NCBI GenBank assembly: GCA_030248295.1
Contig: JASANH010000938.1
Span: forward strand, 1,240,001-1,304,000
Length of the DNA stretch: 64,000 nt
Direction: 5' to 3'
Source: Mesodorylaimus sp. YZB2_4
Lineage: Eukaryota; Nematoda; Enoplea; Dorylaimida; Dorylaimidae
Below the pieces are notes generated by a model. It saw only the letters and a list, made by a program, of their open reading frames with translations. It did no database searches and had not been told where the DNA came from. The translations under genes were made by a program, and so were the position numbers. Position 1 is the first letter of the stretch. Every line of letters begins with the position of its first letter. Below are positions 1 through 11,406 of the stretch, piece by piece.

Positions 1-600
1 AAGATGACTCCACTTCTTTGCCCTCCCAGTAGATCAATGTCTGATCTGGAAAGGGAGTACGAAGCGAGTGATAGCATCGGATTGGCTCCATAGTAAGGAC
101 TAAAACACCAGAATATACTTTACTTCTGGTGGGTCGACCCCAGAGGAGGAACATTGCAACTTCTGAAATATTTCGCAATCACTAACAAAACAATGATGCC
201 AAAAACTTCCTAGTGCTTCCTTGTTCCACTCTCTTGTACATGGAAGTAAGTCAGCCAGCGCCAACAACGAAGTCACAAATTCGAAATGCCCCTCGTTGGC
301 TGTACGCAAACCAGATTTCTGGAAACTCCCAGCAAGGTGATAATTTCAAAACGTGTTCCCAAAGACTCCAAATCAGGCCAGTTCCGAGTGCTCCTCTTAT
401 CTCTGGTATCAAATTCGTGCAAGTGCCATTTCCTCGTCAACAGAGCAAATACGCAATAAACCATACAAAATCTTTAAACCCGTCTTTGCTCATGAACAAT
501 ACGGAACTATTCGATCATCGCCCGTGAGACTTCTTCCAAGCGTTCTAGTCTTCACTTGCGTCCAGACTTGTAGCCTGTATTCGTATCAGAAGGCCAGGTT

Positions 601-858
601 TCACCAAGTACGAGTACAAGCTACTCGAGTCAACAAAATGAATAATCCACCGACAGCTCCTATAGCACGCAAGACGACTACGGGCAATCTGGTTTCATGA
701 ATTTGCAAGCTCTCAGAAAAAGTGGGCGGAGACTCGTAACTTGGGTAGAATTTTCTAGGAGACAGAACCCGTAGACTTGTAGCAGTGCTGGTTTTCATCC
801 ATTTTGCCATGTTTTTGCCATGGAGTCCTCTCTTTTCGTTCTTTGGCAGGTCAATCAT
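601..858 (-). CDS. Possible small membrane protein (hypothetical)
   Basis: This is an 85-codon reverse-strand frame, or 69 codons if it starts at the second methionine (MAKWMK). It is basic at the N-terminus and has one hydrophobic stretch near the C-terminus (VVVLRAIGAVGGLFILL), the look of a small single-pass, possibly mitochondrial, membrane protein. It lies head to head with the ubinuclein-like gene that starts at 1160, which would make the intervening 300 bases a shared promoter. I recognise no family and saw no convincing partner exon. It could be a chance open frame. Confidence 0.25.
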   Translation of the reverse strand: MIDLPKNEKRGLHGKNMAKWMKTSTATSLRVLSPRKFYPSYESPPTFSESLQIHETRLPVVVLRAIGAVGGLFILLTRVACTRTW

Positions 859-1159
859 GATGCGGAACCAGCAGAGTTTGTGTGCCTTTCGAAAGGGGTC
901 AACTAATCAAAGCGCCTTGCACTTTCACCTCTGAAAAATCAGCGTTCTGCTGCCTTCTGATTAGGTTCCTTTGCAAGTTCTGCACGGCGGCAAGACTGAA
1001 TCTGAGTCCCACTTTTACTGACGCGGCTAGTTCGCGTTTGCCCCGAAACTCGTCTCGTCTTCTCCCCCCCCCCCCATTGGCCAGTGCCCGCCAGTTCCGA
1101 GTTGATCGATTGGTCGTTTCGGATTTCGGATTTCGGCTCAACGCATTGAAACGAAAACG
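859..1159. promoter_or_regulatory. Upstream region of the ubinuclein-like gene
   Basis: About 300 bases precede the ubinuclein-like ATG. They contain a C-tract near 1066-1074 and no TATA box in the first 100 bases upstream. If the small reverse-strand frame at 601-858 is real, this is a bidirectional promoter. The assignment rests on position only. Confidence 0.3.
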
Positions 1160-3938
1160 ATGGCGTCCTCTATGGCCTTAGCCGGATTTGGACAAACAAA
1201 GAAACAAAAATCGGGCGGCGAGGTCGTAGTTGTCGAAATGGAATTATTTCAGCCGACTGCTGACAAATTTCCGGGATGTAATTTACCAACTTTGATCAAA
1301 GAACAAACTGTAAGTAAAAATAAATACTCTTTCCATTTTGCCTGTTGGTTAGTTTCTTACCTAAGATTATCGACCTCGGCCTGTAGCTTACGAGGGCTTT
1401 GCATTAGGGCAGAAGTATGCCCCCTGTGTTGTACTTTGCTCCGTAATTTGCTCCTTTCACTGACAGCATTTTGCGTTGTACTTGACCATTTTGATTTCGT
1501 CTGAGAGACCACCTAGCTAAAAATGGGATCTAGTTGGAGCTGAAACCCTCCGCTGGTTTCAGTCAGTGGGTAGCTTCTGGGAAACCCAATGCACGTGTGA
1601 ATATGATAAGCCAAAGTTGATGTTGGGCGCAACGCCTCGTTTCGCTGGCATCCGCGGCGCGTTTCGCTGGCAGCCGTAGCCGTGATAGGCGTGTTTGACC
1701 TGCGGGGAAGGTTGCGTATTTTGTTGTCTTCGTTGGCCGCTCGATCTCCAGGCGAGGCACAAACCCGTCGGGTTGATGTCTCTGGCTCCTAGGACTAGGT
1801 GGCCTGCCGGGAGTGCGTTGAGATCATTCCCCGCGGCACCTTCTTCAATGTAGGGCCATTCAGCCTGTTGCACAGCGCGCTGCGGTAAGGTTACCGAACA
1901 GCAGCCGTACCGATCGTCTATTTGTCTATTGATTGATTGCTATGGGCGGGGCTTGCGCGGCTCGTTGCTGACAACCGCGCTGCGTAGAAGCCTGTGGGCG
2001 TACCTCATAGAAACAAACACGATAGACATGTTGTTTGCGTGCAATAAACAGTGCGTTAATGTGTTACAGGGCAAATCTTTCGACGATGACAATCCGCTCG
2101 AAGACAACGAAGAGTATCGCAAATTGGAAGCGATTGCGAGCAAATTCCAAGAAAAATATGTAAGTAAATTAGGTTTGTTGTCGATACAAGAAGATAGGAA
2201 AACCGTCTTGTTCTTATTTAGGGACCAAAAAAGGATAAAAAGGGACGTAAAATCAAGTTTGGTAAACCAGAAGATTACATGGATTTGGGAATGGGCTAAG
2301 ATTTGGACGATCCTTTTATTGATGATTCTGAGGGCGTAAGTATTTGATATCTTTTTCAAATAAAGTACGAGAAATTTCTTAGTGCTAATTTTTAAACGAA
2401 TTTTAGTACGATGAGTTGGTTCCGTCGACTCTCGAACCCATACACGGTGGATTCTACGTGAATCGGGGACCTCTCGAATTCAGAGAAGTATCCGACAGTG
2501 ATGACGACGAATCGAACGAAAAACCAAAAAAGAAGGTACTTTAGGAAGATCAGTTCCGTTGTATTCGACAACACGCTTCTTATTTTAGATCTCTCGTATT
2601 GCATCTGAAAGTGGAAGCTCTTCGGATAAAAGCTCTCAGGCTTCTGACGAAGAGTCTGATGGCAATATAGAAGTTTCGAAAAGTGCTAAAACGAATCTGT
2701 CCGGGGCGTCCACTGTGGAGAAGCGGGCAACTGGAACACCTCCAGTCAAAGTTGGTCGTGCCAAAGGACAGATCGTAAAACCGGGAGGAAGGCCAAGGTA
2801 AAAAGATACAGATGATAATTGGCTGGTTTTCTAATTCAGATTCTTCTAGTATGACCCCGAAACAGAAAGCGTCAGCGAATTTGCTCAAAAGTTCGAAAGG
2901 ATGGGCTAGAAAAAGCAAAACTGGAAACGAAGGAAAACGCTGCTCTCAGTCAACGGAAAAATCAAACAGGTAGCCCGTTTCAAAGTATTCTCTGGAGCTA
3001 AATAGGCTTGCAGCTGTTTTTCTTCAGCTTTTATGGTCGTGTTAGCGATGTTGTGGACTCAGTGGTTGCATCGATGGCCCCAGTCCAGGAATCAGCGTCT
3101 TCTGCACCAAAAACGACCGACCAAGCAAAGTCGGATGTTCGTATCGAGTCTGTGTTCAGCGCCGTATGTAAGCCTGTCGTGGAAAATCCGAAGCAGCAGA
3201 AATCCGAAAATGTAGCGCCGTCTTCGACGAAACCAGCGGGTTCGGGCTCAGAAAACGGGGCTGGCGGCGCAACCGCATCCAAACAGTGTTTGGGCAGGAA
3301 CAGTGTTTGATTCTTGTTTTATTCAGGATCATGGCCGAATGTTCTTCTCTCGGCTTCGACACTGAGAAAACTGATGCTGTGCTGGACGATTTAAGCAGTC
3401 GGTTGAAAGTGAATAAGGCCAAGGTTATCGCTCGGTGGGAAAAAATCAGTAGTCTGGCGAAGAAGGCTAATGCACCAGGTGCAACCACGACTACGACGCG
3501 TACTGCGGCTACGACGGCAACTCCCACGGCTGCGTCGACTTCGAAACCGAATGGAGACAAATGGACTGTGCCCTCACATCTGCAACAGATGAACATGACA
3601 TTGGTTGAGGTAGGATGGGAACCGGGGGTTTGCAGGTGGCAAGGCTGAAGGGTTTTCTTTTTAAGAAAGCAAAGGAAAATGGGCAATTGTGCTTCAGTAG
3701 TCGGACGGATGCAGTTCTGCACAAGTAAGTGTTGTGCCGGGGTACTGTGGCATCCCTAGCAGCCACCTCTTGTCTTACTTCCTCATCAATCGTGAAACGT
3801 TTCAGAATCATGGCCGAATGTACTTCGCTTGAATACGACGACGCAAAACTGCAAGCAGTGCTTGATGACCTAAGCAGTCGACTGAGGGTTAACAAGGCGA
3901 AAATTATGGCGCGATGGGAAAAGATCAATTCGAAATGA
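1160..3938 (+). CDS. UBN1: Ubinuclein-like HIRA-complex protein (HRD domain), with an in-frame stop
   Basis: Ubinuclein is a subunit of the HIRA histone H3.3 chaperone complex. Exons at 1160-1309, 2070-2159, 2222-2335, 2407-2535, 2589-2797, 2850 onward and about 3030-3938 join in phase. Exons 1-4 encode the Hpc2-related domain: a KFGKPEDYMDLG segment, then DLDDPFIDDSEGYDELVPST and GGFYVNRGPLEF, matching the UBN1/UBN2 signature. A low-complexity Ser/Glu/Lys region follows, then two similar segments around LDDLSSRL-VNKAK--ARWEKI. The codon before DLDDPF, normally Tyr in this motif, reads TAA at 2297-2299. As written, the protein therefore ends about 130 codons in, after exon 3. The product is shorter than vertebrate ubinucleins and ends at 3938. 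Family assignment is strong; whether the allele is functional is open. Confidence 0.85.
1310..2069 (+). other. Intron 1 of the ubinuclein-like gene
   Basis: This 760-base intron runs from GTAAGT to a GTGTTACAG acceptor. It is GC-richer than its flanks around 1560-1900 and holds a reverse-strand open frame at 1559-1873 with no recognisable domain. I see no RNA gene or complete element. Confidence 0.4.
3313..3938 (+). repeat. Tandemly duplicated exon within the ubinuclein-like gene
   Basis: Two exons, beginning near 3329 and 3807, both follow a polypyrimidine-CAG acceptor and both encode IMAEC-SL, then LDDLSSRL-VNKAK, then ARWEKI. The similarity includes the nucleotide context ATCATGGCCGAATGT. 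The first copy continues into a Thr/Ala-rich linker. The second ends the protein with WEKINSK and TGA. A short exon (KAKENGQLCFSS) lies between them. Confidence 0.75.
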
Positions 3939-5700
3939 TCAAAGAAGGATTAATACGGACAGTGAGTCTCAAATGACGTCGGTGGCTGGTTTATTTGTTC
4001 ACTTCACTTTTCCAGTTTTGTGTAATTGTAACATTTTTGCTCAGTTTTTATAGTTTATTTTGAGTTCCTAAGAGCGTTTAGACTGATTTTTTTTGCCTGA
4101 CAATAGGTTTTTTAAATCGTATAACTTTTTTCAACTTCATAAGGGTACAAATGTGATGGGCATACATGGTGATGAAGGTTTGTTTCTTGGCTGTGAGACT
4201 GGCAGGTCGAGCGTTTTGATATCAGTGCCTTCTCGATAAGCGTTGTGTCTAATAACATTACTTGACGCTCGGACTGCGCAGTGTGGTCTTAGGTGGTGAC
4301 TCGTGCCACCCCTTATCAAAGTCAAGAGCAAGTAGGAGCAGTACGAGTAGGCCTCGACAGCAGTTCTGACAGCTGGCCTGCGCGCGTCTAATTTTCAGAT
4401 GGACTGACGGTTCCAAACAGAATTCCGCAGTTACTATCCAAGACCCGATCGGCTCCCCACCCTATCGCAGCCTGCATTCGACTGGAGCCGCCAGTGCGAC
4501 ACGGGGACAGCAACGATGCGTTGCGTTGCATTTCACTTGACCATGGCAGGAGGCAGTAAACTCTGACCTGTCCCTTCGAGTGCTCGGCAACCTTCGCCTT
4601 GTTTTAGAGTTGATGAAAAGCTACTGCCTCGACTTCGCCCCATTTCGAGATGGGGCTCCGGGTTTTCATCCTCGCTCAGTGTCAGTGTCCAGCCTACAGT
4701 AGTCTGTAGTGTCGATCTGTTGTATTCAACTGATTCCTAGTCTAGGCTTCTTCCTCTCACAGTCAGCATTCGTTCTTGGGTTTCTCTCGACGACCAGAGA
4801 GAACTTTACAGTTTCGGAACCGTCTTGGTGAGAATCAAACCCAGAACAGGTATCCCCCGCCATCGCATTATAAGAGTGAAGTGTCTGACGACCCGGCAGT
4901 GATCATAGCACCAGACTTTGGTCAACCAAAGCATACACTGGCCGTACTGTACACCAATCATTAATTACTACATCCTTCCTGTGTCCAGCAGAGTCTAGAC
5001 TTCAGTGTCTTTACTACTACTCGAGTCTTCGAGACAGGAGATGGAGCGTGTACCAGTCTGTCATTGGCATCGCAAGGAATGCATGGAAATAGGTAACAGC
5101 ATTGCTGACGTCGAAAAAAACGCTGTAATATCGGAATTGCGCCTCAAACAGTCCTGCAGACGCGCGAAAAACGCAAGTTCCGCCGACGAAAACAAGCACC
5201 AAGGACAGAAATCTCGAAAATAGCAATTACAAACAGAAAACTCTGACGAACAATCTGATTGGAGAACGTTCAATATCGATTCTCTACGTACAGGAAAAAT
5301 TATAAAAAATTCTTATGTACCTGAGCATCACTGCCTCGGGTAAAAGTAAGTTCAGAGTTTTCAAAAATATTTTCTTGCCGTAAGTCCTATGGCCTTACAG
5401 TGAAATATATCATTGTTGATGTGATTTCTTTCCATCTTCTGATTGTAATAAAAATTTTGTTTTACCATTTTTGCTCATTTTTTGCGGTACCATAACTAAT
5501 CATTGGCGTGCAAATTTGTTACGCAAGCACAGCTGCTGATAGGATGCATCGCGGTCGCGTTTTTCGGCGGGTTTTTTTCGTGCGGTTTGTTGTCTGATTA
5601 CTATGCTTGTGAATTTTAGAGAATTGGATCGTTTTAATTGATAAAAACTAAGCAGATCGATTTTCTTGTTTTACCTCCGGTTTCTGTTCTACTTAGCAAA
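3939..5700. other. Intergenic: 3' flank of the ubinuclein-like gene
   Basis: No convincing coding exon is visible. An AATAAA at 5447-5452 is the clearest forward poly(A) signal, but it is 1.5 kb past the stop. The short frames at 4776-4964 and 5005-5223 have no recognisable domain. The last 200 bases precede the Tudor-like gene start and show no TATA box. Confidence 0.4.
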
Positions 5701-8700
5701 ATGGCGACAGCAACTTCACGCCAAATTGATCGTTTGTTAGGTCTACCCTTTTCACCTTCTGATATTGTAAGATCAATGCAAGACGTGCACTTCGGAATTG
5801 TTTAGTTTGAACTTTTTATAGATTGTTGGTGATGAAGTTCCGAGCGATGCAGTATTGGACATATATACGGTCCGTGGAAAAATGGTAAGTTAAGCTGACT
5901 TAGCCTGTGTCTAGTTTTTTGGGTTTTCGTGTACCGTGAGTACGTAGGTGCCTAACAGGAGCTGGTCATACTCACCGTTTTCTGATTGCGCCGTTTACCT
6001 TTCCGCCACCATGAGTCACACCTTGCCCTTGTAAAACAGACAAAATTCTATTCGTCTGAACATGTTGCATATATCCTTCCTTCCAAAGTATGTGCGATCT
6101 TTAAATACGCCGGAAAGCCACGTTTACGGCGAGCACGAAACACGGTACGAGAAAATTGTAGATTCTCGGGTACCAAAATCACCTGATCGATGAAGAAGTA
6201 AGGAGCTCGTGGAACGGGTTGTCTTACCAAAAAATCAATGGGCTCGGCCAATTTTGCGATATGCCTCGAATGTATTCCAAGCTGTCGATCCCGTCTTCAT
6301 CTAGCCTTTTTTTGAAAGGCGCATTGCGGTTGCTGATGGCTGTAGGCTTGATTGTTCCAAACAATTTAGGCGCCAGATTTCAATGCCGCAATCTTAATTT
6401 CGTTGGTGTCATTCTCTTGAACCAAACCCTGAAAGTAGCGTTCGGTCGGGATCGGGATTTTTTGAAAATACTTTTTCTCGTTTTTTTTCGCTGTAGATTT
6501 ATTTTTTTTCGTTCAAGTTTCTTCAGCTTCCCCTTCTGAAACATCTCCACAACATTCAATCCCGATCATTGTTTTATCGGGGTCGGAATCCTGAACGAAC
6601 GCTACCTGAAAGACACTCAATAGGATGGAAACGGTATGGGCTTAGGCCGTAATAAATTTATCCAAAATGCCGCTAAATCGCTGGTGGTTCGCCGTTCCAC
6701 GCTTCAGCAATCTTCAATATAGCCTATATCCCTCTGTACTTCCGGCAGTATCCGAAACCTAGCCGAGGGTTAGTCTACAGTAGAGGGGGGTCAGACCGTT
6801 TTTTTCAAAATTTTATCACAAAATTTACAATTTTTTAATACTAGATTCACCCCACCCTCCCCGCCGCTGCGATTTCGAATGCTGACTTCCTGGTCTCTAA
6901 GTTCCTCCAGTCCAAAAACATCGACCGTTCCACGTGGTGCACCCTTATTTTAGCGTCTAGCCATAATAGCCTTATGTCATACTTTTTAAGGAGCACTTTT
7001 CTTTTTTTACCCCGAGAATGCGAAACAGCGTAGTAGCGTCCGTTCGGGCCCCCCCCGGGATAAAATTGTGGAGGAGTGGGGAGGGGGGGGGGGGGGGGGG
7101 GGGGAGGGGGGGGGGGGGGGGGGGGGGGAGGAAAAAATTGGTGGTTAATTTAAATAAAAAGGAAGGAAAGCCTTATTTATTTACTATTCTCTTTTTTTTT
7201 TCCTCCCTTTTTTTTCTCTTAATACAAAAAATTCTATTTTTTTTTTCTTTTGTGGGGGGGGGGTTTTTTCCTCCTTAAAAAAAAAAAAAAAAAAAACAAA
7301 AACACAAACCCACAAAAAAAACCAACCTATATCTTTTTTCTTAATATTAAGAACAATGATTAGCAAATTAGTAAGCGGTTCGTCTCAGGGCACCATGGTC
7401 ATTGGGCATGGGCTTTTCCTTACTCTAATACGAGCCAGAAGCAGATTTTTCAGAGAGAATTTCTGTCAATTTTTCTGCGAATCTCGATCGGATTGAGCGT
7501 GCGTGTGTGGCAACATTTTGATTGTTCAGGGTTTTTGATTCATAAAAGTCACGTCAATGTACCTGATGTTAAACCTGATGGTTTCGACTCTTGGCTGTGT
7601 CCGGCTTTTCAGATTTATCTTTGCTTTTCTTCCGTGTATTTCGGTAGCTTCTCTTACGATTAGCCTGGAATGGGAAGTTTACGATGTGTGTTTTTCAGTT
7701 TGATGGTGAGAGGTGGTGCAAAATGATGAATTGTCGAAGAATGTATTTTGGAAGCCACCTGACAGTTCACAAATGCCATTGCTGTACGAGTCGAGAGCCT
7801 AAACTTTCCAAGATGCATGCTGGGGCTACTCACCTTTTTTGCACATCCTCTCACCATCAAACGAAAAAACACACCTCGTACACATCCTTTGTCAAGTTGA
7901 ATGTACAGCATATGCATGACAGGATGGGACCTCGTGGTTGAAATTACGAGTCCGTACTTGCAGCCAAGTTTTCGTCTATCATAGTATTAGGCCTGACATA
8001 TTCGCACATGCAGCCTGGGCAGGCAGTAGCAGGCATTTACCAGCTTCTGCAGTCTTAGTTCTGCTAAAATTGCTATTCACTTGTGTTTAGGGAAGTCGAG
8101 CTCTGAGCTACGAAGAAAAGACGGAACTGACGTAAGTGAAGTTTGTATTTTGAAAATTTTAGGTTAAAACCCTACACTTTTTAGAGCATTTTACACTTCT
8201 TTGTTGGGTGAAAAGTACGATCTGCCAGCCAAATTACCGCTCTGTGGAATGCTGGTGGCCGTTTTTTCAAGCTTGGCTTGGCATCCAGCAGTGGTAACGA
8301 GAGACGTATATGCTGGCCGGTATGTTTTTATCATTATTTGACGATCTGAAAGGTTACTTTTTTTTGTTCCAGCACGCGTAAACTGTGCGATGTAAGTTGC
8401 CTATCTGATTGAGCTGGCGTTATGTCGTTCTAAGGAATGATATTTGTAGGTTATTTTCACGGGCATGAATTCCCGTCGAAACGGCATTGACATCAATTCT
8501 GTAAGGCTGCTCAGCAGCCAGTTCCTACGGCTGTACCCGTCGTGCCTGGTCAAGTCGAATCAGCGATCGAAGATTATTCGCGTTGAAAAGGAGGAGCATT
8601 CATCTGTAAGTGTCTGACTGCTCTGTGGGGGGGGGGGGGTAGTGACAAGGCGCACCCAGTGGCTAAAGCACGCTTGGCTGCTCTCTGTTCGTCATAGCCT

Positions 8701-10079
8701 GTAGCAGTTCTGCGCAATCCAAGGGACGGGAGGAAGACTCTAGGCGGGAGGCAATGGCTTATCTATGTCCAGGCCTGTATCGAGACTGCGTATTTATTGA
8801 TCGGTTTCAGTTATATATAATAATTGATTAGTCAGTTGATAGTTATTTCCTAGTCGAAACTTGTAAATCCCCAGAAGCGGATGTCGTTAATTTTAGGACG
8901 AAGAAAGCGTTGACTACATGGCATTCCTGCCATTGGAGAAAATTGTGGAATTTGATTACCAATTTCCAGAAGAGCCTTTGCTAAAAGAGCTGATGGAAAA
9001 GAAACGCAATGGAATTAGTTTGGCTAAAGAAACTGTTTTTTCTGCAGCTGTAAGTGTAAAGTTAAAATGAATTCATTTTATCACGTCAAAATCACATTTT
9101 ATTGCAGACTTTCAAATTGAGAATTGGTCACGCTACGTCTCCGACCGATTTCGTTTTTGTGCTTCAGGAGCACGAATGTTTATTGGATGAATTGAACCGA
9201 ATGATGACGTAAAATTTTTATTTTGATCTCGATAGACTGCGTTTAAAGTTTCGTAATCCTATTTTAGAAAAATATATTCACCAACCGAAACGTGCGAGTA
9301 TTTCGTTCCCGCTGCGTTGGTCAAACCGAATCTGCCGGTGGTCGTTGTTGTATCTGCTTCTGATATCATGCGGGCCTACGTCGTGAACAGTTTGGACAAA
9401 GATATTTGTCTGGTATGCCTGGTTTTTTTATCGATTTTCTTCCACAAAATACGAATTGGCGTCTTAGGTGCAACCGGTCGATGGCGCTCCTCCCAGACAA
9501 GTGTACAAAAAGGATCTGCGGTTCGTGCATAAATGTTTGACTGGCTATCCCAAGTTGTCGTACCGCGGGAAACTGTTTGGAGTTCTGCCGTTTCAAAGAG
9601 TAAGTCCCGTCTTGTTTGATTTTATAGCAGATACAGTAAGTTGTCAGTTGTCCATTTTTCTTGCAGAAGTGGGCTCCGGAGGCCACGATCGCTCTGACGG
9701 ACAACTTTGACGGCGTACTTCGTTATAATTTGGGGGTGATCACGTATTTCGCGGTGAGTACTGTTTTCGATGCGGCAATGCCTTTGGGATAAGCCACTGC
9801 CTATTCTAGAATGACGGTTCCGTGGCCTTGACATTGTGGAACAAAAGCAAAAGTGGACGAGACATTTGGTTTGCTGAGGAGTTGGTTCGACGACGTTTGG
9901 CCCGTGCTGACGACACTCTGCCCGAAAATCACCCGATGCGTGCCTTGCCCGAGAAGGATGAACAGGCGGCATTGCTGGCTGAGCTGATGGCCAATGCGCA
10001 TGTGTACGATTCGTCGTACCATGGTAAGAGCAGTGCGACTGCCGAACAAGATTCGGCTTCGGCCGTAGGTAGTCGTTGA
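5701..10079 (+). CDS. Tudor-domain-like protein (extended Tudor type)
   Basis: Exons at 5701-5766, 5822-5884, 8092 onward and a chain of short exons to the TGA at 10077-10079 join in phase. The C-terminal half resembles an extended Tudor module as in TDRD5/TDRD7. It has a preceding FVFVLQEHE-LLDELNRMM segment and a beta-rich core (VVVVVSASDIMRAYVVNS, then DICLVQPVDG). It ends with the P-KLSYRGKLFGVLPFQ and KWAPEA strand-helix typical of the family's L-G-P-W region. Such domains bind methylarginine proteins in germ granules. The N-terminal part (YDLPAKLPLCGMLVAVFSS) is unassigned. Aromatic-cage residues could not be placed with confidence, so ligand binding is not established. Intron 2 is unusually long, about 2.2 kb. 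Confidence 0.6.
5885..8091 (+). other. Long intron 2 of the Tudor-like gene, with homopolymer tracts
   Basis: This 2.2-kb intron contains an almost pure G tract at 7080-7130, broken only by a few A residues, followed by T-rich then A-rich runs to about 7320. Another exon could lie near 7697 after a TTTTTCAG, but its translation is not convincing. No complete transposon is recognised. Confidence 0.5.
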
Positions 10080-10735
10080 AGGAACGGTGTGTTCGGGATG
10101 GCCGAGGTGTTTCGCATGAGTCGGGTAAAAACATCTCAATTCTGGCTTTTTCCAAATTGCTAGCACTTGAATTCTTTCGTAAATGTGACGCGGGATTGTG
10201 GTTGAGAGAGAGATTATTTCGTTTGTTGTTAGTGTTTTACTCGTTTCGAATTGACTGGAATGAGTTTACGAGTTTCACTTGTTTCCTGGTGCGCCATTTC
10301 CAAGCTTGCCTTAAATTCGATTCATTTACGGTCGTGTGCGATTGCCTTTTCATTTCGGGTTTGCGTAAGACAATGTTTTGTTGCATTGTATGCAATTTGC
10401 GTGCCGTATGTCTGATTAATTAGGGGAAAACGAAATTTGATGTTAAGATTATGTGTCATTGTTGCAGTGGACTGAAAAAGAAAGTTTCATTTATTCTGCC
10501 GAAAGGAGAAACCCAATCACAGATGCAGCTGCACTACCCAAAGTGGAAAAGTCACATGCAATAGTTCCTCGGCTAATTTAGTTAACTTGGTCCAAATTTC
10601 CAAAAACTGCGAACCTTAGAAAAGTGATAATGTACCCCAAACCGTTTTCCTCCGAGCCTCAACAAAACTCGCATTGATTCGTGAAAAATTGTTTTCCTTC
10701 CGGGTTCCGTTTTCCTAAATGCCAGGGTAACGGAC
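10080..10735. other. Convergent 3' flanks of the Tudor-like gene and DAP1
   Basis: This holds the 3' untranslated regions of two converging genes. A reverse-strand AATAAA at 10490-10495 lies about 240 bases beyond the DAP1 stop and is a good poly(A) signal for it. No coding exon is seen; the 115-codon forward frame at 10076-10423 looks like chance. Confidence 0.5.
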
Positions 10736-11406
10736 TCACTTCCTCGGCTGCTGGACGTGGTGGTGAACTGGAACATGCGGCTGCTGTACGGCAGGATGTG
10801 GTTTCTCGTGGAATGCCTTGACAGCCTGAGGCGGGAAGTCCTTGTCACCCTGCAAGGAGAGCCTGTTTAGAACATAGAGTACAAAGTTATCGAGGAAAAA
10901 GGAAGGTTTACTTTCGCTACGACGCCAGAAACCAGAACACGATGGTCGGCTGCAGCAGCTCTAAAAGGGAAACAGCGAATATACTGTGCGTGCAAGGAAG
11001 AATGAAGATGAAGAGAAAATGCCGAGGGGATTGGAGAAGAGAGCAAAGAGTGGATCGCTCCGATGCAACAGCCAGGGATGAATTTTGTGGCGGGTTGCAG
11101 TACCGAGGGTTGGACAGACCTGCACATTACACAACAGGGAACACGGGTCCTCAAGGTGTAAGCACCAAACCTAAAGGCTTCGCTCGACTTACTGTTCTTG
11201 TTTCTGCAGCTGCTTTTCTTCCTCTAACTCCTCCTTCGTCTTCGGCTCGCTCTCATGAGGCTGCTTATGTTGCGTAATTCGAACACCACCGGCAACTTTC
11301 ACTGAAAAAGGATCCCGTGTCTGCTGTGGGACTAACTCAAAACAATAGCGTTACCTGCTGGTGGATGGCCGCCTTTTAATTCTGGTTCATTATTGGCCGA
11401 CGACAT
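10736..11406 (-). CDS. DAP: Death-associated protein 1 homologue
   Basis: Four exons (11406-11355, 11301-11193, 10960-10912, 10849-10736) join with consistent phases into 107 residues, against about 102 in human DAP1. The N-terminus reads ELKGGHPPAV then KVAGGVRI, matching the GHPPAVK-GG-RI block. The middle has HRVLVSGVVAKGDKDFPPQA, matching the VFISGVIARGDKDFPP block. The end is VQQPRK. DAP1 is a small proline-rich phosphoprotein, a substrate of mTOR and a negative regulator of autophagy in vertebrates. The mTOR sites were not checked here. The gene converges on the Tudor-like gene. Confidence 0.93.

Noticed and set aside
1-92. A 29-codon forward frame ending in TAG that could be the 3' end of an upstream gene
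   Set aside because: Too short to assign, with no recognised domain or splice evidence.
1559-1873. 104-codon reverse frame in ubinuclein intron 1
   Set aside because: No domain, inside an intron and overlapping GC-rich sequence; likely chance.
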